The notes: generated by a model not told the origin, from the sequence alone. 64,000 bases of DNA from BOG-908 sp965198915 (GCA_965198915.1 CBDAQC010000006.1:1-64000); one strand, 5' to 3'; numbered from the stretch's first letter, positions 8,181 through 16,590 are shown. Translations and numbers: made by a program.

Positions 8181-8770
8181 CAAGGGAAAAAAGCAAGCAG
8201 TTCTTGTTTGCAAAAAAGAACCAAAAAACTTTTATCTCCGTCGGGCGCGCGTCGCCGAAGCGCACGCGCCAACCCGGCGCGACAGCCGAGCCAAAAGCTT
8301 TTTGCTTCTTTTTCTCGAAAAAGAAGGCCTTCCTTGCTCTCTTCCTCCTTTTGTCCACCACCCAAGCTCAAGCCATCTCCGACCCGCGCGAAATGCTTCC
8401 CAACCCCGCCCAGGAAGCCCGCGCCGAGCAGGTCGGCAGCCAGCTACGGTGCCTCGTCTGCCAGAACGAATCCATCGAGGACAGCAACGCAGACCTCGCC
8501 CGGGACCTGCGCGCCATCGTCCGCCAGCGCGTGGCCGCCGGCGACACCGACGCCCAGATCATGGCCTGGATGGTCGCACGCTACGGCAATTTCGTCCGCC
8601 TGCGCCCGCCGCTCACCGCCGCCACCTTCCTGCTCTGGTTCGCGGCCCCGTTCGCCTTGCTGGCGGGCGCCGGCGCCACCCTGCTCGGCCGCCGGCATAG
8701 GCAAGCCGCACCGCCGCCCCTCACCGAGGCCGAACAGGCCCGCCTGGCCGAGCTGAGCCGCACCGCGTGA
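8177..8770 (+). CDS. ccmH: Cytochrome c-type biogenesis protein CcmH with repeat-derived N-terminus
   Basis: The core from about residue 67 (ISDPREMLPNP) is a normal CcmH: a redox pair in RCLVCQN (Cys92, Cys95) and a C-terminal membrane helix. No ATG or GTG lies close to the signal peptide. The only good start in frame is GTG 8177, which overlaps the ccmG stop as GTGA, exactly like the next joint (ccmH/ccmI, 8767). From there translation runs through family A copy 4, giving about 47 extra residues. SKKK followed by AFLALFLLLSTTQAQA then forms the n-region, hydrophobic core and AxA cleavage site. Total 197 aa against the usual 130-155. A rare non-ATG start nearer the signal peptide cannot be excluded. 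Confidence 0.85.
   Translation: MTREKSKQFLFAKKNQKTFISVGRASPKRTRQPGATAEPKAFCFFFSKKKAFLALFLLLSTTQAQAISDPREMLPNPAQEARAEQVGSQLRCLVCQNESIEDSNADLARDLRAIVRQRVAAGDTDAQIMAWMVARYGNFVRLRPPLTAATFLLWFAAPFALLAGAGATLLGRRHRQAAPPPLTEAEQARLAELSRTA
8187..8340. repeat. Family A repeat copy 4 (complete, in frame within ccmH)
   Basis: The left arm (about 8192-8233) uses the GTTC/GAAC stem variant. The right arm (about 8291-8335) uses CTTC/GAAG (GCTTCTTTTTCTCGAAAAAG). The core shares CGTCGGGCGCGCGTCG with copies 10 and 11. The entire element is open in the reading frame of ccmH and its right arm encodes FFFSKKKAF at the head of the CcmH signal peptide. Confidence 0.92.
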
Positions 8771-9489
8771 TCTGGCTGGCCCTGCTTGCCCTGGCGGTGC
8801 TCACTTTGGCGCCGCTCGCCTGGACCATGCTGCACACCAGCCGGCTGCGCGGCCGCCGGGACGCCGCTTTGGCGCTGCACCGGGCGCAACTTACCGAGCT
8901 GGACCGCGACCTGGCCGAACACCGCCTGCTTCCCGCCGAACACGCCGCCGCAAAGCTGGAAGTGCAGCGCCGCCTGCTCGCCGAAGCTGACGCCGCCGAA
9001 GCCGGCGCCCGCAGCTCCGGCCCGTTCGTCCTGGTCGTCACCGCTGCCCTGGTGCCCGCCGTGGCGCTGGTCCTCTACGCCGCCCACGGCACGCCGGACT
9101 ACCGGCAAGCCGCCCGGCAAGGCCTGGCCAACGCCAGCGCCCAGGCCAGCGCGCAGGACGAGGCGATGATCGGCCGGTTGCGCGCCACGCTGGCCAGGAT
9201 GGACCCGCATGCCGAGGAGACGCGGCGCGGCTACGTCATGCTCGGCCGCGCGGAGCTGGCCATGGGCCATTTGCACGAAGCGGCCGACGCCTGGCGCTCC
9301 GCTCTGGCCGTGCGTTTCGAACCCGATTTGGGCGCCGAGACCGCGGAGGTGATCACCGAAGCCGACTCGCAGGTGACGCCAGAGGCCGCCGACCTGTTCA
9401 AGCGCGCCTTGGCCGCGGCGCCGGCCGATGCGCCTTGGCGGCAGGACGTGACGAAGCGGCTGACCGAGGCGGGTAAGGCAGGACCCTAG
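8767..9489 (+). CDS. ccmI: Cytochrome c-type biogenesis protein CcmI
   Basis: A 240-aa protein with an N-terminal membrane helix (residues 1-20), a cytoplasmic loop with the heptad-like QLTELDRDLAEHRLL, a second helix (about 80-100) and a C-terminal TPR-like domain. CcmI holds apocytochromes for the CcmF/H ligase. The GTG start overlaps the ccmH stop (GTGA, 8767-8770). It is the last ccm gene, followed by a decayed family A copy. At 240 aa it is shorter than the long CcmI proteins of some alphaproteobacteria. Confidence 0.9.
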   Translation: MIWLALLALAVLTLAPLAWTMLHTSRLRGRRDAALALHRAQLTELDRDLAEHRLLPAEHAAAKLEVQRRLLAEADAAEAGARSSGPFVLVVTAALVPAVALVLYAAHGTPDYRQAARQGLANASAQASAQDEAMIGRLRATLARMDPHAEETRRGYVMLGRAELAMGHLHEAADAWRSALAVRFEPDLGAETAEVITEADSQVTPEAADLFKRALAAAPADAPWRQDVTKRLTEAGKAGP

Positions 9490-9492
9490 TAG

Positions 9493-9672
9493 GAGGAAAG
9501 CGGTTCTTACTTGAAAAAAAGAACCAAAAAACTCTTGTCTCCGCGCCTGCACCGCGGTCCGCGCTGGTTGCAGGCGCTCGCACCGGCAGAGTCGGGATGG
9601 GCTGTGGGCCCGCGGAGAGATGGACGTTTATCGCTGCTTTGAAGTTAGAAAGAAGACCTTGCTGCTTTCTTG
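9493..9672. repeat. Family A repeat copy 5 (left arm intact, right arm decayed)
   Basis: The left arm at about 9497-9535 (CGGTTCTTACTTGAAAAAAA, then GAACC) has the GTTC/GAAC stem. The right end (about 9637-9672) retains only AAGAAGACCTTGCTGC. It follows ccmI directly. Confidence 0.75.
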
Positions 9673-9703
9673 AACCTCACCCAACCCGCGCGAAATAGCC
9701 AAC

Positions 9704-9856
9704 ATGGAACACGAACCGAAGCCCGCCACCCAGCAGGACGCCGGCCCGAAGCCCGACGGCACCACGCCGATGCCGAAGGAGATCGGCGGACCGAAGGGCC
9801 CCGAACCCACACGCTTCGGCGATTGGGAAGTAAAAGGCCGCTGCACCGATTTCTGA
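9704..9856 (+). CDS. DUF1674/SDHAF4-like small protein
   Basis: A 50-aa protein. The C-terminal block EIGGPKGPEPTRFGDWEVKG, then RCTDF, is the signature of DUF1674, the bacterial counterpart of succinate dehydrogenase assembly factor 4. In eukaryotes that factor assists maturation of flavinylated SdhA; the bacterial role is inferred. The Pro/Lys-rich N-terminal half is low complexity and probably disordered. It ends 7 bp before the short-chain dehydrogenase gene. Confidence 0.85.
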   Translation: MEHEPKPATQQDAGPKPDGTTPMPKEIGGPKGPEPTRFGDWEVKGRCTDF

Positions 9857-9863
9857 CACGCAG

Positions 9864-10520
9864 GTGCCGCAGCGCACCCTCGTCCTCGGCTGCACTGGCG
9901 GCATCGGCGCCGCCTTCGCCGCGCTCACCCGGGCCACCGGCCTGAGCCGCACCTCCACGCCCCCGATCGAACTCACCGACGAGGCGAGCATAGCCGCAGC
10001 CGCCGCGTCCCTCCGCCACCACGAGCCGTTCACGCGCATAATCGATGCCACCGGCGCGCTCGTGATTGGCGGCCACGGACCGGAAAAGCGCCTGGCCGAT
10101 CTGGACCCGCAGGCGATGGCGCTAGCCTTTGCCATAAACACGATCGGCCCCGCCTTGCTGATCAAGCATTTCGTGGATTTGCTGCCCCGGCATGGACGCT
10201 GCGTCTTCGCCACCCTGTCCGCCAGGGTCGGCAGCATCGCGGACAACCGGCTCGGCGGCTGGTACTCCTACCGTGCCTCCAAGGCCGGGCTGAACCAGGT
10301 GCTCCGCAGCGCCGCAATCGAAGTCGCGCGCCGGCGGCCGGACGCTTTGCTGCTGGCTTTGCATCCCGGCACCGTCCGCACGCGGCTTTCGGCTGCGTTC
10401 ACCGCGCCGAACCAGGGGCTGACGCCTGAGCAATCGGCCGTGCGGCTGCTTTCCGTGATGGATGCGGCCGCGGAGACGGGTGTGTTCCTGGATCAGGACG
10501 GGGCTTTGGTGCCCTGGTAG
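9864..10520 (+). CDS. Short-chain dehydrogenase/reductase (C-factor-like)
   Basis: A 218-aa SDR with the nucleotide-binding turn LGCTGGIGAAF near the N-terminus, the NTIGP segment and the catalytic YRASK motif (Tyr and Lys) after a conserved serine region. Its size and divergent N-terminus resemble the CsgA/C-factor group of SDRs. The substrate is unknown. The GTG at 9864 is close behind the SDHAF4-like stop, so the two are probably co-transcribed. Confidence 0.85.
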   Translation: MPQRTLVLGCTGGIGAAFAALTRATGLSRTSTPPIELTDEASIAAAAASLRHHEPFTRIIDATGALVIGGHGPEKRLADLDPQAMALAFAINTIGPALLIKHFVDLLPRHGRCVFATLSARVGSIADNRLGGWYSYRASKAGLNQVLRSAAIEVARRRPDALLLALHPGTVRTRLSAAFTAPNQGLTPEQSAVRLLSVMDAAAETGVFLDQDGALVPW

Positions 10521-10532
10521 GCTGGGAAATCA

Positions 10533-10578
10533 GGAAGGTAGCGAGACCTTCTTTGTCGAGAGAAAGAAGCAAGAAGCT
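10533..10578. repeat. Family A repeat copy 6 (half element)
   Basis: A single left-type arm (GACCTTCTTTGTCGAGAGAA, then AGAAGCAAGAAGCT) between the convergent SDR gene and the PAS kinase gene. No right arm is seen before the kinase stop codon. Confidence 0.6.
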
Positions 10579-10600
10579 GGCCGCTGCCGCGGACTTCGCT

Positions 10601-12739
10601 TCAGCCTTCCCGCAAGGCTGAGAGGGGGGCGGTGAGTTTCAGGATTACGCCTTCCGGTGGGAAGGAATGCTCCACCGTCGCCTGCAGGTCGGCCGCCAGG
10701 CTGCGCTGGATGAGGCGGGAGCCGAACCCCTGACGCCCAGGCTCGCGTACAGGCGGTCCGTCATGCTCGGACCAGCGGAGATGCAGCTCCTCGCCGTCGG
10801 TCACCGACCACTCGACCTTCACGTAGCCGGGCTGCACGGACAAGGCGCCGTATTTCACCGCGTTGGTGCCCAGCTCGTGCAGCACCATCGCGAAGGACAG
10901 CGCCGCCTGCGGCGCCAGCGTCACCTCGGGCCCGTCTATCAGCAGGCGCGTCTCGGCCTGCGGCCCGGACGCATGCACCCGCGCCGTGCTCTCCACCAGG
11001 GAACGCAATCCGGCCTCGGTCCAGCTATTCTGCAGCAGCACGTCATGCGCCGCGGCCAGAGCCTGCAGCCTGGCCGTCAGCGCCTCGCGTGCCTCCGCGA
11101 TGGCGCCCTCGCCGCGCATCGTCTGGCCGGCGATGGACTGCACCACCGCCAGGGTGTTTTTCGAGCGGTGGGCCAGCTCCTCCATCAACAGCCGCAGCCG
11201 CTGCTCGTTCTCCCGCCGCTCGGTCACGTCCACCAGCGCGCCGGGCAGCCGCACCGGGGTTCCTGCCGCATCGCGCACCAGCCTGCCATGCGCCACCACC
11301 CAGCGGACCGAACCGTCCTGCTGGGTCAGCCGGTGCTCCATGTGCAGGCTGTCCGCGCCGTCGATCAGAGCCGCCAATTGCGCGCGCACATGCGCCGCGT
11401 CCTCCGGGTCCATGTTGCGGAACACCTGTGTCAGCGGCGCGCCGGAGGCCGCCTCCGCCTCGTCGATGCCATGCAGCCTAGCGAAATTGGCGTCGCCCAC
11501 GATCGTGCCCGCGAGCAGATCCAGGTCCCAGATGCCGATCATGCGGGACGCGCCGAGCGCCATCTGCAGGCGCTCCTCGCTCAGCTCCAGCCGAAGCTGG
11601 GCTTCCCGCGCCTCGGTGATGTCCCGCCCGATAGATACCAGGCGTTCGGGCTGCCCGTTTGCCCCGGGCAACGGAGAGATCGCGATGTCCCACCATTTCG
11701 CCATGCCCTTATGCGTGGGGCAGAAGCCCTGGAAGCGGCCGGTATGGCCCTGGCACGCATCGGACAGGGCCGCGCGCGCAGCGCCCAGCTCGGCGCCCTG
11801 CCACATCTCCAGCCAGGACTGGCCCAGCACCGCGGAGACGTCGTCGATCTCCATCACCGCCAGCCCGCCCGGGCTGACGAACTGCATGCGTCCCTCCAGG
11901 TCGAGCACGATGATACAGTCCCGGCTGCTCTCCAGGATCAGCGTGTTCAGGCTCAGCGCTTCCTGCAGCGCCATCTCGGCCGTGCGGGTCGCCGTGATAT
12001 CGCGCGAGACGGCCAGCAGCCGTTCCGGCCGGCCCGCCGGCGAGAGGATCGGCGTCACCTGCACGTCCCAGTAACGCGGGCTGCCGGCTGGCGTATCGGC
12101 CCTGCCCTGGAACCGCCCCGAGCCGCCCTCCCTTGCCGCATCCAGGGCGGCAACGGCCTGGTCGCGCCCCTCCTCGGACCAGAAGGCCGGCCAGGAGCCG
12201 CCGCGTACCTCGTCCACATCGCCGATTTCCAGCGCCTGCAAGCCGGTCTCGTTGACGAACTGCACGCGGCCGTCCAGGTCGAGCACCTTGATGATGTCTC
12301 CCGATGCCGCCAGCACGCCGCGCAGGAACTCGGTGTCTGTACGCTGGCGTTCCTCGACCAGGTGCTGGGCGGTCTTGTCGCGCAGTACTTTGACCAGGCC
12401 GTAGATGCGGCGGCCCTCCGCCTGCAGCGGCATCATCTCGCTGCTGGCCCAAAAACGCGTACCGTCCCGCCTGACATGCCAGCCCTCGCCGCTGCTGCGG
12501 CCCTGGGCGAGGGCAGCCTCGATTTCGGCATGGGGCACGCCGCGGGCACGGTCTTCGGGCGTGAATAACACGCTGGCCGGCCGGCCGATCATCTCCTGCG
12601 CCGACCAGCCAAGGATGTGGTGTGCGCCGGTGCTCCAGGTCGTGACCAGGCCATCGAGGTCCATGGCGATGATGGCGTAGGCGATTCTGGCCTCCAGCGG
12701 CGCCTCCCGAGCCCACGCGCGATGATGGCGATCAAACAC
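10601..12739 (-). CDS. Multi-PAS HWE-family sensor histidine kinase
   Basis: A 712-aa soluble protein with no membrane segment. It has four PAS modules in series (roughly residues 20-130, 140-255, 265-380, 390-505), several ending in the PAC-type RDIT/VDVTERRE element. The C-terminal HWE/HisKA_2 kinase has the phosphoacceptor in LAHRSKN, the N-box HELGTNAVKYGAL and the WSE triplet (LRWSEHDGPPV) that defines HWE kinases. This class often senses light, redox or small molecules and signals to response regulators of the general stress pathway. No receiver protein is adjacent, so it is an orphan kinase here. It lies 253 bp downstream of phaZ on the same strand. Confidence 0.92.
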   Translation of the reverse strand: MFDRHHRAWAREAPLEARIAYAIIAMDLDGLVTTWSTGAHHILGWSAQEMIGRPASVLFTPEDRARGVPHAEIEAALAQGRSSGEGWHVRRDGTRFWASSEMMPLQAEGRRIYGLVKVLRDKTAQHLVEERQRTDTEFLRGVLAASGDIIKVLDLDGRVQFVNETGLQALEIGDVDEVRGGSWPAFWSEEGRDQAVAALDAAREGGSGRFQGRADTPAGSPRYWDVQVTPILSPAGRPERLLAVSRDITATRTAEMALQEALSLNTLILESSRDCIIVLDLEGRMQFVSPGGLAVMEIDDVSAVLGQSWLEMWQGAELGAARAALSDACQGHTGRFQGFCPTHKGMAKWWDIAISPLPGANGQPERLVSIGRDITEAREAQLRLELSEERLQMALGASRMIGIWDLDLLAGTIVGDANFARLHGIDEAEAASGAPLTQVFRNMDPEDAAHVRAQLAALIDGADSLHMEHRLTQQDGSVRWVVAHGRLVRDAAGTPVRLPGALVDVTERRENEQRLRLLMEELAHRSKNTLAVVQSIAGQTMRGEGAIAEAREALTARLQALAAAHDVLLQNSWTEAGLRSLVESTARVHASGPQAETRLLIDGPEVTLAPQAALSFAMVLHELGTNAVKYGALSVQPGYVKVEWSVTDGEELHLRWSEHDGPPVREPGRQGFGSRLIQRSLAADLQATVEHSFPPEGVILKLTAPLSALREG

Positions 12740-12992
12740 AGACGATCACACTCAAACGCTACGAACCCGATCCGGTGGCACACTGTTTCGCCAATTTTGC
12801 ATATTTTGCAAGAGAAATAAGATTTCAGATCTCTTTATTTGGACAAGGCGCAGGTTTCGAATTCGGTTCTCCGTGTGAGGTCTTGCTGGATGCCGGCGAT
12901 ACATTCGCCTCCGTCCAGCGACGGCAAGCGCAGGTGTATGCGCGACGGCGTCGGTCCGCAGGACGGCACGCACCATGCGACCGGGACCGGCG
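12740..12992 (-). promoter_or_regulatory. Leader region of the PAS kinase gene
   Basis: A 253-bp gap between phaZ and the kinase gene. The part at about 12780-12845 is distinctly A/T-rich (TTTTGCATATTTTGCAAGAG region) compared with its surroundings and is the best place for a kinase promoter. No unambiguous -35/-10 pair was identified. Confidence 0.3.
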
Positions 12993-14225
12993 CTATGCCG
13001 CAGCGGGGCGCTCGACGGCTTCCTGGATCACGGCGCGCACCTTGGGGTAGATCTGCCCTGTCCAGGCCCGGCCGCTAAAAACGCCGTAATGGCCGGCACC
13101 GGTCTGCAGGTGGTAACTCTTACGCGCCGCCGGAATGCCGTGGCACAGATCAAGCGCCGCCATCGTCTGCCCCACGCCGCAGATGTCGTCGCGCTCGCCC
13201 TCCACTACCAGAAGCGAAGTGCGCCGTATGGCGCCCGGATCGACGCGCCGGCCGTGCCACGTCATCTCGCCGGTGGCCAGCAGATGGTCCTGGAACACCC
13301 TTCCCACTGTCTCCAGGTAGAACTCCGCCGGCAGGTCCGCCACCGCGAAGTATTCGTCGTAGAAGCGGCTATGTGCCGCCGCCCCCTCCACATCGTCGGT
13401 GAACAGGCGGCGGAGCTGGGTGAGCTGTGCGTTGATGTGGCGGTCCGCGTTCATCGCCATGAACGAAGCCAACTGGTAGAACCCCGGATACACCCGCCGT
13501 CCCGCCCCGGCGTAGCGCCCCGGCACCCGGCTTATTGCGCGGCGCTCGTATTCCGCGATGGACTGCTTCTTCGCCATCGTGTTCACCCGCGTCGGGCTGT
13601 GGCGCGTGTCGATCGGGCCGGCCATCAGCGTCAGCGTGCGGGGCTGGGCCGGATTGCGCGCCTCCGCCATCACCGCGGTGGCCATCAGCGCCGGCACCGC
13701 CGGCTGGCAGATCGCCAGCAGATTGGTGTCCGGCCCCAGCTCCTCCAGAAAGGCGATCAGGTGGTCCACATACTCGTCCAGCCCGAAGCGGCCGGCCGAG
13801 ACCGGCACGTCACGCGCGTTGTGCCAGTCGGTGATATACACGTCGAAATCGGCCAGCATGGTCTGCACCGTGGGGCGCAGCAACGTCGCGAAATGGCCGG
13901 ACATCGGCGCCACCACCAGCACCTTGGGCTGCGGCGTCAGGCTGTCCTTCTCAAAACGCAGCAGGCTGCCGAACGGCGTGGACGTGATCACCCGCTCGGT
14001 CACCGCCACCGCCCGGTTGTCCATCTCCACCTTGGTGATGCCGAACGGCCGGCGCGCCTGGGTCACTACCGCGCTGGTGAACAGCTCCGCCCCCGCTTCC
14101 ATCAGCTTGATCGCGGGAAACTGCTTCAGCCGTGGCATCTGTCCCAACAGATCCAGCCACAATCCCGCAGCCGCGCGGGCGGGGGCTAGAAGGTCGGACT
14201 GGGCCTGGTACATCTGATAGAGCAT
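12993..14225 (-). CDS. phaZ: Intracellular poly(3-hydroxyalkanoate) depolymerase
   Basis: A 410-aa protein of the PhaZ1 family of cytoplasmic PHB depolymerases, which mobilise native carbon-storage granules. The diagnostic lipase-like box with a cysteine nucleophile is in LLAICQPAVPAL, and the C-terminal catalytic His lies in TGAGHYGVFSGR. The conserved YITDWHNARDVP and YPGFYQL segments are present. The start at 14225 gives the family MLYQMYQAQ N-terminus. No PHB synthase is nearby. Confidence 0.95.
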   Translation of the reverse strand: MLYQMYQAQSDLLAPARAAAGLWLDLLGQMPRLKQFPAIKLMEAGAELFTSAVVTQARRPFGITKVEMDNRAVAVTERVITSTPFGSLLRFEKDSLTPQPKVLVVAPMSGHFATLLRPTVQTMLADFDVYITDWHNARDVPVSAGRFGLDEYVDHLIAFLEELGPDTNLLAICQPAVPALMATAVMAEARNPAQPRTLTLMAGPIDTRHSPTRVNTMAKKQSIAEYERRAISRVPGRYAGAGRRVYPGFYQLASFMAMNADRHINAQLTQLRRLFTDDVEGAAAHSRFYDEYFAVADLPAEFYLETVGRVFQDHLLATGEMTWHGRRVDPGAIRRTSLLVVEGERDDICGVGQTMAALDLCHGIPAARKSYHLQTGAGHYGVFSGRAWTGQIYPKVRAVIQEAVERPAAA

Positions 14226-14376
14226 GATGTCCTAGATTGGGCGCGTATTCGCAGTTGCGAAAGAGGCAAACCGTCAGGGCCAGACGCCTGTGCCGCCTTC
14301 GGGTTGCCCGGGCGTGGCCCCGACAACACGATACGCGCGAGCGATGAACGACCCGAGAACAGGCAGGAGACCCAGC

Positions 14377-15063
14377 ATGGCGAAACCAGGGATCAGGGAG
14401 GCCGCCCAGGCGGTGCTCACGATCAGCAGCAGGAACTACTCCTCCTGGTCGCTGCGCGGCTGGCTGCTGCTGCGCTGGTCCGGCCTGCCATTCACAGTCA
14501 CGCGCATTTCGAACGACGACGCCGTGGCCCGCGCCGAACTGCTGCAGCAAACCAGCTCGATACGCATACCTTCGCTCAGCCACGCTGCGGTGAATGTATG
14601 GGGCGTGCTGGCCATCGCCGAATACCTGGCCGAGTTGGCGCCGGAGGCCGGACTGCTGCCCGACGACCAGGCGGCCCGCGCCCGCTGCCGCTCGGTCAGC
14701 AGCGAGATGCAGGGCGGGTTCGCGACGCTGCGCGCCGGCCTGCCGGTGAACCTGCACGCTTTCCGGCCGAACTTCCCGCTATGGTCCGGCGTGCGTGCGG
14801 ACATCGCACGCATCACGGAAATCTGGCGCGAGTGCCTGGCGGAGTATCGCGGCCCTTACCTGTTCGGCACGCGCCTGTGCCTGGCGGACGCGATGTTCGC
14901 GCCCGTATGCACCCGGTTCACCACATACGACGTGGACCTCGATCCGGTTTGCGAGGCGTATCGCGACAGGATCATGGCATTGCCTGACATGCGGGAGTGG
15001 ATCGAGGAGGCGAAGAAGGAGCCGGGGCTGGTCTCCGAGCTCGAGATCGACGGTGAGTTTTAG
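14377..15063 (+). CDS. Glutathione S-transferase family protein
   Basis: A 228-aa two-domain GST: thioredoxin-like N-terminal half (TISSRNYSSWSLRGWLLL; IPSLSHAAVNVWGVLAIAEYL) and an all-helical C-terminal half. The Ser-rich NYSSWS loop places the catalytic hydroxyl as in maleylacetoacetate isomerase-like or YfcF-like GSTs. ATG 14377 is preferred over an in-frame ATG further upstream because AGGCAGGAGA (14361-14370) is well placed as a ribosome binding site. The stop codon abuts family B copy 1. Confidence 0.88.
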   Translation: MAKPGIREAAQAVLTISSRNYSSWSLRGWLLLRWSGLPFTVTRISNDDAVARAELLQQTSSIRIPSLSHAAVNVWGVLAIAEYLAELAPEAGLLPDDQAARARCRSVSSEMQGGFATLRAGLPVNLHAFRPNFPLWSGVRADIARITEIWRECLAEYRGPYLFGTRLCLADAMFAPVCTRFTTYDVDLDPVCEAYRDRIMALPDMREWIEEAKKEPGLVSELEIDGEF

Positions 15064-15166
15064 GCAAGGTCGGGGCCCCAGACCCCATTCGTAGCAGTGC
15101 GTGTAAGAGGTTCCAAGGACGACTGTCCCTGGCGGGGTCCAGGGGCAGAGCCCCCGGCCTTACTTC
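15064..15166 (-). repeat. Family B GC-rich repeat copy 1
   Basis: Reverse-oriented copy of a roughly 105-bp GC-rich element, beginning at the base after the GST stop and ending in the stop codon of the VOC gene. Recognisable blocks include GGGGTCCAGGGGCAGAGCCC and AAGGACGACTGTCC. It contains short self-complementary stems. Shared with copies at 16461 and 29760. Confidence 0.85.
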
Positions 15167-15549
15167 GCCGGTGTGGCAAACCCGATGATGTTCCCCGCCG
15201 GATCCTCCACGAATATCTCGTCAGCCCCGTAAAACGTCGTGCGACGCTCCACCGCCACCGGCGCATCCGCCAGCAACGCCAGTATCGGCGCCAAAGACGC
15301 GACACCGATATACAGCACGCTCGCCTGCACCGCGCGGCCCACCGCCGGGACGTCGTCAGCCACCGATTTCCGCGTCTGCAGCATCAGCTCGATCGAACCG
15401 CAGTGCAGAATGGCGAACGCGAAGGGCGGCGCCTCCGGCACCGTCATCACCGGACTGAACCCGACCGTCTTCCAGAACGGCAGACACGATTCGATGCTGT
15501 CCACGACCAGTATGGGTGTCGCCGATTTAACGCCGATCTCATCGCTCAT
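15160..15549 (-). CDS. VOC-family (glyoxalase/bleomycin-resistance-like) protein
   Basis: A 129-aa single VOC fold: TPILVVDSIESCLPFWKTVG at the start, ILHCGSIELMLQ in the middle and the terminal EDPAGNIIGFA strand. This family includes metal-dependent dioxygenases, isomerases and resistance proteins; no specific substrate can be read. Convergent with the GST gene. The TAA stop falls at the edge of family B copy 1. Confidence 0.85.
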   Translation of the reverse strand: MSDEIGVKSATPILVVDSIESCLPFWKTVGFSPVMTVPEAPPFAFAILHCGSIELMLQTRKSVADDVPAVGRAVQASVLYIGVASLAPILALLADAPVAVERRTTFYGADEIFVEDPAGNIIGFATPAK

Positions 15550-15619
15550 GCATCAACCCTGATGTAACTGCGCGGTCGTTTCAAGCGCATCACGCGCAGG
15601 AAACGAATGGGAGACGACG

Positions 15620-16435
15620 ATGCGACACGCCATACGGGCTATCTGCACATCCGCCTTGCTCGCCGGTGCGGCAGCCTCCGCCCCGGCCTTCGCCATGGAC
15701 CAGACACTCCAGAACGCTGTCGCCGCGCCCACACGTTCCGCAGATTTCATCGCGCGCGACACTGCGCGCCACCCGGCCGAGGAGCTCGCCTTTTTCGGTG
15801 TGACACCGCGTTCCACCATAGTGGAGATCTGGCCAGGAGGCGGCTACTGGACGCAGATCCTGGCACCTCTGCTGCACGATCACGGAACCCTCATCGAAGC
15901 CTACGGCTCGCCCACCGGCGGTCAGGTCGACCGATATTTCCAGCCATCCGCGGCGTTCAAGAAAATGCTGCAGGCCGACCCGGCGGTGTATGGAAACATC
16001 AAATCCGCCGCGTTCGGCGGCCAGGATCTGACGTTGGCCCCGCCGGGCAGCGTCGATGTGGTGCTGACGTTCCGCAACCTGCACAACTGGATGGCAGAGG
16101 GCGAAACCGACGCGCTGCTCGCAGCCATACACACCGCGCTGAAGCCCGGCGGCATACTCGGCATCGAGGATCATCGCGCAAACACCAGGTCACCGCAGGA
16201 TCCGAAAGCGGAAAACGGCTACGTGCGGCAGGATTACGCCATCGCCTTGGTGGAGCGCGCCGGCTTCAAGTTTGTCGGCAGCTCCGAAATAGACGCCAAC
16301 CCGCGCGACACGGCGGACTGGCCGAAAGGTGTGTGGACCCTGCCGCCGACCTACGCCCTGAAGGATGTTGACCGGGCGAAATACACCGCAGTCGGCGAAG
16401 CGGATAATTTCGTTCTGAAGTTCGAGAAGAGGTGA
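15620..16435 (+). CDS. Secreted class I SAM-methyltransferase-like protein
   Basis: A 271-aa protein with a clear Sec signal peptide ending ASAPAFA (about residue 25). The mature part has a Rossmann methyltransferase fold: motif I region IVEIWPGGGYWTQILAPLL, acidic and loop motifs through VVLTFRNLHNWM, and LKPGGILGIEDH. This is the family of predicted periplasmic methyltransferases (COG4798-type). S-adenosylmethionine is not expected in the periplasm, so the real ligand or activity is uncertain. Confidence 0.82.
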   Translation: MRHAIRAICTSALLAGAAASAPAFAMDQTLQNAVAAPTRSADFIARDTARHPAEELAFFGVTPRSTIVEIWPGGGYWTQILAPLLHDHGTLIEAYGSPTGGQVDRYFQPSAAFKKMLQADPAVYGNIKSAAFGGQDLTLAPPGSVDVVLTFRNLHNWMAEGETDALLAAIHTALKPGGILGIEDHRANTRSPQDPKAENGYVRQDYAIALVERAGFKFVGSSEIDANPRDTADWPKGVWTLPPTYALKDVDRAKYTAVGEADNFVLKFEKR

Positions 16436-16460
16436 TGCTCTAAGTGTCCGTTTGAAAACT

Positions 16461-16590
16461 AAGACGGCCAAGGGCTCTGCCCTGGACCAGCTCCGGACAG
16501 TCGTCCCTAGAACCAGCTACACGCACGCAAACGAAATGGGGTCTGGGGCCAAGGCCCCAGCGGGGTTTGGGGCAGAGCCCCAACCTTCCC
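16461..16590 (+). repeat. Family B GC-rich repeat copy 2
   Basis: Forward copy: GGCCAAGGGCTCTGCCCTGG, then CGGACAGTCGTCCCTAGAAC, then ACACGCACGCAAACGAAATG, ending GGGGTTTGGGGCAGAGCCCC. The 3' end is extended by an extra GGGGCCAAGGCCCC hairpin not in the other copies. It lies 5' of the hydrolase gene; an open frame runs through it into the hydrolase, but that part is repeat and is not taken as coding. Confidence 0.88.
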
